Assembly (NCBI GenBank): GCA_024644125.1
Contig: JAHELQ010000039.1
Coordinates: 1-19,346, forward strand
Length of the DNA stretch: 19,346 bases
Reading direction: 5' to 3'
From: Candidatus Aminicenantota bacterium
GTDB taxonomy: Bacteria; Acidobacteriota; Aminicenantia; UBA2199
A model generated the notes under the pieces. That model saw only the letters and a program-made list of their open reading frames with translations. It ran no database searches and had not been told where the DNA came from. A program made the translations under genes and the position numbers. Every line of letters begins with the position of its first letter. Position 1 is the stretch's first letter. Below are positions 6,876 to 15,769 of this stretch, in pieces.

Positions 6876-7292
6876 ATGAATTTTTTTTGGAAAGAATTTT
6901 TCCGAGGCAGGAGATATTGGGGATCAGTCATATTTCCCGCCAGCCTGGCATTGGCGATTATCGATTTTGTGAGACCCGATTTATACTTCAACAGGAATTA
7001 CGTCAAGGGATGGCTCCTTTTCTGGGGAGTAGCCCTGGCTTATCATTATATCCGTCTTATACTCGCTCCCCCGATTCTAAGATGGAAAAACTGGCTGGAA
7101 AAAATGCGGGAAAAACAGGTCAGGGGAATTGTCGATAAGAATCCCGAATATCAAACGATATGCTACCATTGCAAAACGTATGACCAGAAAAAAAAAGTCT
7201 GCATCCGTTTGCGAAAAAACAAACGGATCAAATGGATAAAAATAAACAATTACGATCAAAAAGACTATTGCCTCTACTGGCGTCGGTTTTGA
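6876..7292 (+). CDS. Small predicted membrane protein with a four-cysteine C terminus
   Basis: An unrecognised basic protein of 138 aa from the ATG at 6876 (139 aa if the preceding GTG at 6873 is used). I prefer the ATG because a TATAAT lies 5 nt upstream and no ribosome binding site is visible. Two hydrophobic segments are likely membrane helices (~16-32 and ~44-66), followed by an amphipathic basic stretch (RWKNWLEKMREKQ). The C-terminal tail has four cysteines in a CYHC, x9, C, x22, C pattern (counted from GTG: C97, C100, C110, C133), which could bind zinc or an iron-sulfur cluster on the cytoplasmic face. It stands alone between the upstream terminator and the converging hutI gene, whose stop lies 25 bp away. 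The membrane topology and metal binding are inference. Confidence 0.65.
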   Translation: MNFFWKEFFRGRRYWGSVIFPASLALAIIDFVRPDLYFNRNYVKGWLLFWGVALAYHYIRLILAPPILRWKNWLEKMREKQVRGIVDKNPEYQTICYHCKTYDQKKKVCIRLRKNKRIKWIKINNYDQKDYCLYWRRF

Positions 7293-7317
7293 TAAGATTT
7301 CATGGAGAGGTTCCCGG

Positions 7318-8598
7318 CTATTCCCCGTAAACCAGATGGCGATCTTTTACCACGATTTCTCCAGATTTAATGATTGTGTGGATGGGATTGATGCCGATGT
7401 GGTAAGCCATATAGCTATAATCCGGTATATCCATCAACAAAAGATCAAGACGCTTACCGATAGCAATAGATCCCACACGCTTTTGCCGGTCAATCGCATA
7501 GGCGGCGTTTATGGTGACGGTATTGAGCGCCTCCTCAATGGTGAGTCCCAATTGGAAAATACCTAACAGCATAATAAACAATTGCGACGATATCATCGAA
7601 CTTCCTGGATTAAAATCACTCCCAAGGGCGACGATTCCATTTTTCTGGATTACCTGGCGGACCGGCGCATATTTTTTCATCTTTAGAAAAAAAGAAACCC
7701 CGGGCAAAAAAACGCACGACGTGTCGGAAGCGGATATCGCCTCGATCTCTTCGTCAGTCATCGCGATCAGATGCTCAGCGGATAGGGCTTTTTTTCTTAC
7801 AGCCAACAACGCCGCGTTATTGGAGCTGAATTCATCAGCATGAATTTTGAGTTTGAAGCCCTGCTCGATCGCCCGGTCGAGGTAGTATTCAGCCTCGTCG
7901 TATGAAAAATAACCATCCTCGCAAAAAATATCGACAAATTCAGCCAGATCGCGTTCTCTTACCTCTGGCATCACTTCCTGAACCAGCATGTTCAAAAATT
8001 CCATATTACGACCGGTATATTCCTCAGGAATTTCATGGGCGCCTAAAAAAGTGGGAACCAACTCTACCGGATGAAAGGCGTCCACTGCCTTGATGGCTTC
8101 CAATTGTTTTAATTCATTCTCCAAATCCAGACCATAGCCGCTCTTGGCTTCACATGTGGTGGTGCCGGTCAGCAGAATATGATTGAGCCGCTCTTCGCTC
8201 GCATCGATCAATTGGTCTATGTGGATATCGCGGGTTTTTCGAACCGTTCCTTTAATACCACCGCCTTTTTGCGCAATTTCCTGGTAACTTACTCCCTGAA
8301 GTTTCATACGAAATTCATCCTGCCGGGTACCGGCAAACGGCAAATGGTTGTGAGGATCGACGAAACCGGGCATGGCCACAAATATCGAGCCATCGATCAC
8401 AACGGCGTCTTCCGAGAGGAGGCAATTTTTGTTGAAATCTTCCTCAAAGCCGATAAATGTAATATCCTCGCCGGTTGCTCCCACCCAAACATTGTGTGAA
8501 ACCCGGATAGAATTGAGTTCAGCTCCACGAACCACTAAATCATTGGCTGGATTGATCAACTCTTTGATATTTTTTATCAGCGTGTTTATTTCTATCAT
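7318..8598 (-). CDS. hutI: Imidazolonepropionase
   Basis: The 426-aa protein matches HutI of the amidohydrolase superfamily, which hydrolyses 4-imidazolone-5-propanoate to N-formimidoyl-L-glutamate, the third step of histidine degradation, in the cytoplasm. Metal and catalytic motifs are intact: PGFVDPHNH (H83, H85), KGGGIKGTVRKTR, GTTTCEAKSGYGL, FLGAHEIPEEY, KIHADEF (H253, with the adjacent HADE glutamate), SAEHL (H276) and ALGSDFNPGS (D328). Length is normal. The ATG overlaps the ftsZ stop as ATGA, and a GGAG lies just upstream inside ftsZ, so it appears translationally coupled to ftsZ. No hutH, hutU or other histidine-utilisation gene is in the window, and a place at the end of a division operon is unusual. 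I see no terminator after it. Confidence 0.94.
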   Translation of the reverse strand: MIEINTLIKNIKELINPANDLVVRGAELNSIRVSHNVWVGATGEDITFIGFEEDFNKNCLLSEDAVVIDGSIFVAMPGFVDPHNHLPFAGTRQDEFRMKLQGVSYQEIAQKGGGIKGTVRKTRDIHIDQLIDASEERLNHILLTGTTTCEAKSGYGLDLENELKQLEAIKAVDAFHPVELVPTFLGAHEIPEEYTGRNMEFLNMLVQEVMPEVRERDLAEFVDIFCEDGYFSYDEAEYYLDRAIEQGFKLKIHADEFSSNNAALLAVRKKALSAEHLIAMTDEEIEAISASDTSCVFLPGVSFFLKMKKYAPVRQVIQKNGIVALGSDFNPGSSMISSQLFIMLLGIFQLGLTIEEALNTVTINAAYAIDRQKRVGSIAIGKRLDLLLMDIPDYSYMAYHIGINPIHTIIKSGEIVVKDRHLVYGE

Positions 8599-9857
8599 TT
8601 TTTCTCCGTGATTTTCGGTCTTTGAAATACCGGGACATCGAGATAATCGTCAAATTCATCGGGATTGTGGCTGAGACTGGGCAAATTGACCTCATTGATA
8701 TACTCGAAATTTTCAGACAAATTAACAGAGTTTTCGCGTTTTTGAAAAGGATTCCGATCCTCGTGTTCCTTCTTTTTCGGCATAAAATTATCGATACCCG
8801 ACGGAGTAGGAGTCCGGGCCATTGATTTATTGAAGGATTGGCCATTGGGGGTCAACTTATAGGCCGGTTGGTTTTTTAATCCCTCGCCTCTAAAACCTGT
8901 AGCGATCACAGTTACGCGCAGCATATCCCCCATGTTTTCGTCATCCACGATTCCGAATTTGATCCTGGCGTTGGGAGACGCATTTCCTTTGATAATAGTA
9001 GAGATATGTCCAATTTCTTTCAGGCTGAGAGTCGATGATGCGGTAATATTGTAAAGAATTCCGGTCGCGCCTTCGATCGAAACGTTGTCCAGGAGAGGAG
9101 AGCTCAATGCTTTTAGTGAGGCTTCTTCCGCTCTGTTTTCCCCTCTGGCTTCACCGGTTCCCATCATGGTCATCCCTTTTTCCGACATGGCGGCACGCAC
9201 ATCGGCAAAATCGACATTTTGATATCCTGCGTTATTTATGATATCCGAGATTCCCCTTACCGCTTTCAACAATATTTCGTCAACTTTTTTATATGCTTCT
9301 TTATAGGATATATCGGCATCTTCCAATTCAAACAATTTTTGATTTGGGATGACGATGATGGCATCGACGCTTTTCAGAAGGCTCTGAATCCCCTCGTCCG
9401 CAACCTCCATACGAGAATTCCCTTCAAAATCAAACGGTTTTGTCACTACCGCCACAGTTAAAATTCCCATTGAAGCCGCGTGATTCGCCACGACTTGCGA
9501 TGCTCCGGTGCCGGTACCGCCTCCCATTCCGGCAGTAATAAAAACCATATTGGCGCCTTCGAGCACATCGATGATGGCTTCGGTATTTTCCAATGCAGCC
9601 TGCATCCCCACTTCAGCGTTGGAGCCGGTTCCCAGCCCCCGGGTAATCTTTTCACCGATCTGCAGTGACATCGCTGGCGATTTAATATTCGTCAGGTCCT
9701 GGATATCTGTATTGATAGCGATAAAATCGACACCCTTGAGCCCCTCGTCGATCATCCGATTGATTGCATTGCCACCAGCTCCGCCGACGCCTAGAACGCG
9801 GAGAACAGCGCCTCGCTTTTCTTCTTTGGCATACGTAATTTTGATATCCTCTTTCAT
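8595..9857 (-). CDS. ftsZ: Cell division GTPase FtsZ
   Basis: A 420-aa tubulin homologue that polymerises into the Z ring at midcell. Visible features are GVGGAGGNA near the N terminus, the GTP-binding tubulin signature MGGGTGTGAS (G112-G118), and the T7 synergy loop NVDFADVRAAM (D216, D219) that completes the active site of the neighbouring subunit. After the folded core (to about 317) comes a variable linker rich in charged residues, then the conserved C-terminal peptide YLDVPVFQR (405-413) that binds FtsA and other partners, followed by a short basic tail. It begins 10 nt after ftsA behind a weak AAGGGG. FtsA upstream supplies its membrane anchor. Confidence 0.98.
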   Translation of the reverse strand: MKEDIKITYAKEEKRGAVLRVLGVGGAGGNAINRMIDEGLKGVDFIAINTDIQDLTNIKSPAMSLQIGEKITRGLGTGSNAEVGMQAALENTEAIIDVLEGANMVFITAGMGGGTGTGASQVVANHAASMGILTVAVVTKPFDFEGNSRMEVADEGIQSLLKSVDAIIVIPNQKLFELEDADISYKEAYKKVDEILLKAVRGISDIINNAGYQNVDFADVRAAMSEKGMTMMGTGEARGENRAEEASLKALSSPLLDNVSIEGATGILYNITASSTLSLKEIGHISTIIKGNASPNARIKFGIVDDENMGDMLRVTVIATGFRGEGLKNQPAYKLTPNGQSFNKSMARTPTPSGIDNFMPKKKEHEDRNPFQKRENSVNLSENFEYINEVNLPSLSHNPDEFDDYLDVPVFQRPKITEKK

Positions 9858-9867
9858 AGCTAGCCCC

Positions 9868-11088
9868 TTAAAACCCCAGTTGTTTTTTTATTTTATGAAA
9901 AAATCCTGGAGGTTGGTTTTTAATGACTCCCCGATCTTTCATATCGAGGAGCGCATACTTCAATAGACCGGTAGAGGTAGAAAAGTCAGGTGTATTAACC
10001 TTATCGATCAACCCCCCGAAATTCTGGGGACGACCGATCCTGACTGGAGCCGAAAAAATATCGTCGGCGATCTCGATGAGCCCGTCTAAAACCGAAGATC
10101 CGCCCGTGATAACGATACCCGCATTGATTGCGTTTTCCAAACCTTCGGATTCAATCCGGTTTTTCACCATTTCAAATATTTCTTCCGCCCTTGGTTTCAA
10201 TATATCCGATAATAAAGCGACTGAAATCAACCGCCTTTTTTTCCCACCGACACTGGGAATTTCTATATTCTGGTTCTTCCAATTGGGATCCATCCCACAG
10301 CCATATTTGCGTTTTATTTTTTCCGCCTTTTCTATCGGAGTGCGGGTTCCAATTGCCAGGTCATTGGTGAAATTATCGCCTCCCACTCCAATGGTGGAAG
10401 AATACGATAGAGCCCCTTTCTCATATACCGCTAAATCTGTGGTACCGCCTCCGATATCGATCAATGCCACACCCAGTTCTTTCTCATCCTGGGTCAAAAC
10501 AGATTCGGCTGTTGCGATATGGGACAGTACCATTTTTATGACATCGATTTTCGCTTTTTTCAGACAGATCAATAAATTTTTAGTCGCTGTCATGGCAGCG
10601 GTAACGATGTGAATATAAACCTCGAGGTTACTCCCGATCATTCCAATGGGATTTTTAATCCCTTCCTGGGAATCAACGATGAATTCCTGGGTTAAAACAT
10701 GAAGAATATCTTTGTCGTTGGGTAACATGATACTGCTACCATGTGTGATTGCTCGATCTACATCTTCTCTGGTGATTTCCCGGTTTCGGCCTGTTATATT
10801 GATGCTTCCTTTGGCATTAATGGATTGAACGTGAGAGCCCGATATATTCACATAAGCTGATTCAATTTCAACACCGGCAGTCAATTCCGCCTCTTTTACA
10901 GATTTCCGGATATCCTCCACAGTCCCGAGCATATCCACGATAACGCCTTTCCGTATTCCTCTGGATTCTGCAATCCCATATCCAATAATCTCCAATTCAT
11001 CACTCTCGTCCTCAGCTTTCACCTGTCCGATCAATGTGCATACTTTTTTCGTTCCAATATCAATACCTACCAGGAAATTATTCTTCAT
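9868..11088 (-). CDS. ftsA: Cell division protein FtsA
   Basis: A 406-aa actin-family ATPase that tethers FtsZ to the membrane and recruits later division proteins. The actin-fold nucleotide motifs are present: GIDIGTKKV (8-16), LIDIGGGTTDLAVY (209-222) and VITGGSSVLDG (326-336). The FtsA-specific 1C subdomain lies at roughly 85-165. The C-terminal GFFHKIKKQLGF is a short amphipathic helix, the usual membrane-targeting sequence. It starts one nucleotide after the ftsQ stop codon, so translation is probably coupled. Confidence 0.97.
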   Translation of the reverse strand: MKNNFLVGIDIGTKKVCTLIGQVKAEDESDELEIIGYGIAESRGIRKGVIVDMLGTVEDIRKSVKEAELTAGVEIESAYVNISGSHVQSINAKGSINITGRNREITREDVDRAITHGSSIMLPNDKDILHVLTQEFIVDSQEGIKNPIGMIGSNLEVYIHIVTAAMTATKNLLICLKKAKIDVIKMVLSHIATAESVLTQDEKELGVALIDIGGGTTDLAVYEKGALSYSSTIGVGGDNFTNDLAIGTRTPIEKAEKIKRKYGCGMDPNWKNQNIEIPSVGGKKRRLISVALLSDILKPRAEEIFEMVKNRIESEGLENAINAGIVITGGSSVLDGLIEIADDIFSAPVRIGRPQNFGGLIDKVNTPDFSTSTGLLKYALLDMKDRGVIKNQPPGFFHKIKKQLGF

Positions 11089-11089
11089 G

Positions 11090-11893
11090 TTAACTATTTA
11101 CCTCCTCTTCGAATTCAAGGTAAAATCTATTTTCAAATCTGAGATCCACACGTTTTATTTTTTTCCCTTTCAGTTTTTGCGACATCTGCTTCTTAAATTT
11201 CAAATACTGGACAATTTTATTTACAAACGCCGATTCGCCGGGGACAAAAACTTCATTGAAACCTTTCAATTTTACCATAACATTATCCGGTCTCTCAAGA
11301 TCAATATAATCGATCATACTTTTTATACGCCGCAATTCAGGAATCAATGGAAGGATTTGCAACAAATCCCGCCCTCCCGGTCCTTTTGCAGTGAATAGTT
11401 CCGGGACCCGCTCTTTTCTATCATACAAAAAAACGCCCTCGTCATCGTAAACCTTATAGGAATCCGTCGATTTCACTTGAAACATAGGCTGTCTCAATTC
11501 AAATTGAACGTCAATGGTAGAGGGCAAAATTTTACTGAGTGATACACTCTTCACTTCACTCACCGCGAGCAATTCCTTCCGCAATTGATCGAAATTGAAG
11601 CTAATGATATTCCCGCGGTAATGACCGACAATTTTTTTGACTCTCTCTTGTTGGTAATCGGGACAGTTTATCAGATTGATTGACTGGATATTCAGTTTTT
11701 CCCATGTCAACAAAAAACGTCCGGCCTTTGAAATAAAGAAGGTCAAAATCACCAAAACCGTAAAGATGATGAAGATGTGAATCCCTTTTATTTTGATGAT
11801 TTTTATCCGTTTTTGTCTGCTTAGAGTGCGGTTGTTGGATCTCCTGAGGAAATCGGCTTCGCTATTCAGTCCAATTCCAGTGAGCTCTCTCAT
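11090..11893 (-). CDS. ftsQ: Cell division protein FtsQ
   Basis: A 267-aa bitopic membrane protein. It has a basic cytoplasmic N terminus (~1-37), one membrane helix (~38-57, IHIFIIFTVLVILTFFISKA), then a periplasmic POTRA domain (~64-135; LNIQSINLINCPDYQQERVKKIVG and VKSVSLSKILPSTIDVQFELRQP) and the FtsQ beta domain to about 260. FtsQ links the early division proteins to FtsB/FtsL and controls the septal synthase FtsW-FtsI. The sequence is divergent and the call rests on architecture and on its place between murC and ftsA. The ATG overlaps the murC stop as ATGA, with GGAGGA 9 nt upstream (11908-11903) inside murC. Confidence 0.9.
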   Translation of the reverse strand: MRELTGIGLNSEADFLRRSNNRTLSRQKRIKIIKIKGIHIFIIFTVLVILTFFISKAGRFLLTWEKLNIQSINLINCPDYQQERVKKIVGHYRGNIISFNFDQLRKELLAVSEVKSVSLSKILPSTIDVQFELRQPMFQVKSTDSYKVYDDEGVFLYDRKERVPELFTAKGPGGRDLLQILPLIPELRRIKSMIDYIDLERPDNVMVKLKGFNEVFVPGESAFVNKIVQYLKFKKQMSQKLKGKKIKRVDLRFENRFYLEFEEEVNS

Positions 11894-13296
11894 CCGCTAC
11901 GATCCTCCGTATTTTTCACTGTCGCCTCCAGCACGTCTGCAAACTGATGAGCATAATGTGTCAGGTTGCCCGCCGATAAAAAGACAAACGCGTCACCCTT
12001 TTTTCTGGAGTTTTTCAGAAAATCGATTATATCTTCGAATTCATCGATATATTTTACATTTTTAAAACCGGTTTCTTGTATTTTCCGGGCCAACACTTCT
12101 CCGTTGACATCATTTATTTCTTGTTGATTCGCGCTATAAATCCGCGCGATTACCAATTGATCGACGCCCGAAAACGCCGTGACAAAACGGTCCATCAATA
12201 GTTGGAGTCTGGAAAAACGGTGAGGTTGGAATATCGCAAAAACCCGCTTGAAGTTTCCTTGTTTGATAGTATCCAGGGTAGCCTTCAGTTCAGTTGGATG
12301 ATGGGCGTAATCATCGATCACCACATTGTCTTGCGAATAGTAAAGAACCTGGAAACGCCGCGCAGGAAGATAAAATCGCTTCAAACCCTCTTTGATTTGA
12401 TCGACCGGAATACCAATTTCCACACAGGTACTTATCGCCGCAAGAGCATTGTAGACGTTATGAATCCCTCCGATATTGAGTTCAACCCGGCCGAAATCGT
12501 TTCCTCCGACCGACACGTCGAACGAAACTCCAAAAACCGAATTGTCTATGTTTCGCCCTCTAATGTCGGCATTTTCTCTAACGCTATACGTCAGGACTTT
12601 TTTGTTCAACAATGGAAGGATTTGTCGGGAGTACTCGCAGTCGTAGTTTAAAATCACCGAACCATAAAAAGGTACTTTATCTCCAAATTCACGAAACGAA
12701 TTCATCAAGGCTGCCATATCGCCATAATGATCGAGATGGTCATCCTCGATGTTGGTAATCACAGCTATTGTTGGGAAAAGACGCAAGAAGCTACCGTCGG
12801 ATTCATCCGCCTCTGCAATCAGATAGTTGGATTTCCCCAACTTGGCCCCGCTTTCCTCGATTTTTAATTTCCCACCCACCACAAATGTCGGATCTTTCCC
12901 CGAATGACTCAAGATTGTGGCGACCATTGACGTGGTGGTAGTTTTCCCGTGTGTTCCGGCAACTGCGATAGAGAATTTCATCCTCATCAATTCCCCAAGC
13001 ATTTCGGCTCTGGGGATCACTGGAATTTTTTTCCGTAACGCTTCCTTCACTTCGACATTATCCTGGTTAACCGCGCTGGAGTAAACAAGAGTCTCAGCTT
13101 CACCGACATTTTCCGCCCTATGACCTAAATGGACGATCATGCCTTTACTCTTTAACCGCTTGACAGTTTCTCCCTCGGCAATATCGGAACCAGAAACCAC
13201 AAATCCCATATTATGTAAAACTTCAGCAATGCCGGACATTCCAGAACCGCCGATTCCAACGAAATGAATTCGTTTAACACCACTATATTCAATCAT
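11890..13296 (-). CDS. murC: UDP-N-acetylmuramate--L-alanine ligase
   Basis: The 468-aa Mur ligase adds L-alanine to UDP-MurNAc in the cytoplasm using ATP. The N-terminal Rossmann motif is HFVGIGGSGMSGIAEVL, the ATP loop AVAGTHGKTTTTSM (114-121 core), then EADESDGSF, TNIEDDHLDHY, the C-terminal DDYAHHPTELKATL and FQPHRFSR. The VGIGGSGMSG start and THGKTTT are diagnostic for MurC among Mur ligases. There is no fused Ddl or MurB domain. The start overlaps the end of ftsW by 8 nt, leaving no room for the murG usually found there. Confidence 0.98.
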   Translation of the reverse strand: MIEYSGVKRIHFVGIGGSGMSGIAEVLHNMGFVVSGSDIAEGETVKRLKSKGMIVHLGHRAENVGEAETLVYSSAVNQDNVEVKEALRKKIPVIPRAEMLGELMRMKFSIAVAGTHGKTTTTSMVATILSHSGKDPTFVVGGKLKIEESGAKLGKSNYLIAEADESDGSFLRLFPTIAVITNIEDDHLDHYGDMAALMNSFREFGDKVPFYGSVILNYDCEYSRQILPLLNKKVLTYSVRENADIRGRNIDNSVFGVSFDVSVGGNDFGRVELNIGGIHNVYNALAAISTCVEIGIPVDQIKEGLKRFYLPARRFQVLYYSQDNVVIDDYAHHPTELKATLDTIKQGNFKRVFAIFQPHRFSRLQLLMDRFVTAFSGVDQLVIARIYSANQQEINDVNGEVLARKIQETGFKNVKYIDEFEDIIDFLKNSRKKGDAFVFLSAGNLTHYAHQFADVLEATVKNTEDRSG

Positions 13297-14395
13297 TTAA
13301 TAACACCGTTTTCCTATGTTTTGAAACATTCACTATAATTCCAGTCACAATAAAAGATGCAATCAACGAGCTACCTCCGAGAGAAACGAATGGGAGGGGA
13401 ATTCCTTTGGTGGGCAGAATCCCTAGAGTGACAGATATATTCATCATCGCCTGGAAAACCACCATGAACGTGAGGCTCACCACCAATAGATAAGTCTGCC
13501 TGCTGCCTGAATGTTTGGCAATGATGATCCCTTGCCTCAAATATATCCAGAATAAAATGATTACGAATAATGCGCCGATCAAGCCCACTTCTTCGCCGAT
13601 TATTGCAAAAATGAAATCCGAATATGCGTAAGGTAAAAAATAGAGCTTTTGGGTAGAGTTCCCGAGTCCCTGTCCAAAAATACCGCCGGACCCGATCGCA
13701 TTGAGGGATTGAATCACCTGGAAATTTATCGAATCTCCGAATTTATCCGGATTTAAGAACGCCATGACACGGCTCATCCTCATCGGATTAATCACCAGTA
13801 ACAAATAAGCCAACGGAATAAACGCCACAGTGGCAAGAGTTAAATATAGAATCTTCAATCCTGAGATAAATAAAATTACCATACTGATAAACAGTATCAA
13901 AAAGAAACTACCGTAATCAGGTTCTTTCAATATCAGAAGCTCCACTAGAAAAATTGGGATGAGCGTGATGGATAAGGTCTTCAAATTATTGACATCGGGG
14001 TTTTTTCTACCGAACATATATGCCAGATAGAGTACCACTGCAATTTTGGCAAATTCTGAAGGTTGGATCGAAAAACCCAGTATACGAATCCACCGATAAC
14101 TGTTGTTTATTTTCCCGAAGAAAAAAACCAGGACCAGCCCGATAGTGCACAACACCAGAACAAGAAGTATCACTTTTTGATTCAGATAAACAGGCTGTTT
14201 TAACGTGGCAATAATGGTGAAAAGGATAAGCCCGACCCCCATGAAGAACAACTGTTTTTTTAGATAATAGAAGCTGTCTTCGTGGTTTTCTTTGGCGAGG
14301 ATCATTGTCGAGCTGTAAATCATAATCAAGCCGAACAATAAGAGGCAAATCATCGTCACCAGTAAAACCCTGTCAAAACCAACATTCCTGACCAT
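13289..14395 (-). CDS. ftsW: Septal peptidoglycan glycosyltransferase FtsW (SEDS family)
   Basis: A 368-aa polytopic membrane protein with about ten hydrophobic helices. SEDS landmarks are NSYRWIRILGFSIQPSEFAKI (~98-118), LKEPDYGSF (~157-164), the large loop with GLGNSTQKLYFLPYAYSDFIFAIIGEE (~243-269) and GILPTKGIPLPFVSLGGSSL (325-344). D260 matches the catalytic aspartate of FtsW/RodA. The protein polymerises lipid II at the septum together with FtsI, encoded in the same operon. FtsW rather than RodA is chosen because of the dcw context. It starts 3 nt after murD. Confidence 0.96.
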   Translation of the reverse strand: MVRNVGFDRVLLVTMICLLLFGLIMIYSSTMILAKENHEDSFYYLKKQLFFMGVGLILFTIIATLKQPVYLNQKVILLVLVLCTIGLVLVFFFGKINNSYRWIRILGFSIQPSEFAKIAVVLYLAYMFGRKNPDVNNLKTLSITLIPIFLVELLILKEPDYGSFFLILFISMVILFISGLKILYLTLATVAFIPLAYLLLVINPMRMSRVMAFLNPDKFGDSINFQVIQSLNAIGSGGIFGQGLGNSTQKLYFLPYAYSDFIFAIIGEEVGLIGALFVIILFWIYLRQGIIIAKHSGSRQTYLLVVSLTFMVVFQAMMNISVTLGILPTKGIPLPFVSLGGSSLIASFIVTGIIVNVSKHRKTVLLND

Positions 14396-14398
14396 TTA

Positions 14399-15769
14399 TC
14401 AACCTTTTTTTCTCATGAATTCCTTGACTGTTTCCACAAAAACATCTCCTCTGTGCTCAAAGTTTCGAAACATATCAAAGCTAGCGCAGCCGGGAGCCAA
14501 TAACACTGTGCCGGATCCGGGCCCATCTTTCAAAAGATCGAATCCCTTTTCGACAGCTTCCGAAAAATCTGTGACAAACTCACATTTTTCGCGAACCCCC
14601 GCCAACTGATCATAAATCGTTTTAGCGGCGGCTCCTATCAGCAAAACCTTGAAGGCTCTTTCTTTAATAGATTCTTCCAATAAGGTAAAATCGCCTCCTT
14701 TGTCTTTCCCTCCTAAAATCAATACAAGATTCCCGGTAAAACTGTTCACAGACTTCAATGTGGCATCCACGTTGGTTGCCTTGGAATCATTTATATATGA
14801 GATGCCGTCGATGGTATCGACTATTTCCATTCTATGGGACAGCCCCTTGAAATCGGCGATACTCCGTTCAATTAAATTGGAATCAAGCCCCAGAAGCCTT
14901 GCGGCCAATACCGCGGCTAAAAGGTTTTCCAGATTATGAATGCCTTTTAATGGATTGTTTGCCAAAGACACCGGTTTATTTTCTCCAGGAAGGTTGAAAT
15001 GGATGTAACCTTCGTCGATATAGGCGCCGGGATTGACCGGGCAATCAAGAGAGAACCAAAATCCAACGCCACTTCCCGGGATACCGCTCCGTTCCCTCAA
15101 AAGAGGATCATTAAAATTGAGAATCCTGAAATCGTCTTCCCCCTGGTTCTTGAACATTTCCAATTTGGCTGAAAAATATTCCTCAACCCCGGGGTATCGG
15201 TCCAGATGATCAGGCGTCACATTCAGCAATAATCCGATATGAGGCCTAAATTCCACTATTTCTTCTAATTGAAAACTGGATAATTCCAACACGATCACAG
15301 ATTCCCCTGAAACCTCCTGGATTTCCGCAATGAACGGATCGCCGATATTTCCAGCTAAAATACTCTTAACTCCACATTTTTTCAGGATGTGGTGGATTAG
15401 GCTGACAGTCGTCGATTTGCCATTTGTTCCGGTGACCGCGATAATTTTATTTGTAATGAAACGGGAAGCATACTCGATTTCCGACACAACCGGGACACCT
15501 TTTTCCCGGATCTTTGAAAAACGTTTTCCCCTACCATTTACTCCCGGGCTAAGGATGACAATATCCATTTCCAGCAGCATCGGGAAATCATATGCACCAG
15601 TCAAGAATGTCACACCCAAACGTTCATATTCCTTCACCGCCTCAATGTCGCTCACCGGAACATCATTGTATAAATACAGCCGTTGAAATTGTTTTTTCTT
15701 TAGAAGAAAATTCAGGAGGGCTTTTCCAGTCTTGCCGAAACCAATGACAGCCGCTTGACTAATTTTCAT
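14399..15769 (-). CDS. murD: UDP-N-acetylmuramoyl-L-alanine--D-glutamate ligase
   Basis: The 456-aa ligase adds D-glutamate to UDP-MurNAc-L-Ala. Diagnostic stretches are AVIGFGKTGKA at the N terminus, the ATP loop AVTGTNGKSTT (113-120 core), LAGNIGDPF, LELSSFQLEE, NVTPDHLDRY, LSHRMEIVDT, NDSKATNVDAT, LGGKDKGGDF and APGCASFDMFRNFEHRG. All are intact and the length is normal. The ATG lies within the end of murF (11-nt overlap), served by AAGGAG 7 nt upstream. In most dcw clusters mraY separates murF from murD; here nothing does. Confidence 0.98.
   Translation of the reverse strand: MKISQAAVIGFGKTGKALLNFLLKKKQFQRLYLYNDVPVSDIEAVKEYERLGVTFLTGAYDFPMLLEMDIVILSPGVNGRGKRFSKIREKGVPVVSEIEYASRFITNKIIAVTGTNGKSTTVSLIHHILKKCGVKSILAGNIGDPFIAEIQEVSGESVIVLELSSFQLEEIVEFRPHIGLLLNVTPDHLDRYPGVEEYFSAKLEMFKNQGEDDFRILNFNDPLLRERSGIPGSGVGFWFSLDCPVNPGAYIDEGYIHFNLPGENKPVSLANNPLKGIHNLENLLAAVLAARLLGLDSNLIERSIADFKGLSHRMEIVDTIDGISYINDSKATNVDATLKSVNSFTGNLVLILGGKDKGGDFTLLEESIKERAFKVLLIGAAAKTIYDQLAGVREKCEFVTDFSEAVEKGFDLLKDGPGSGTVLLAPGCASFDMFRNFEHRGDVFVETVKEFMRKKG

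Noticed and set aside
9923..10612. A 229-codon open frame on the plus strand, antisense to ftsA.
   Set aside because: It lies wholly within a well-conserved ftsA gene, and its Ser/Pro/Ile-rich translation has no recognisable motif.
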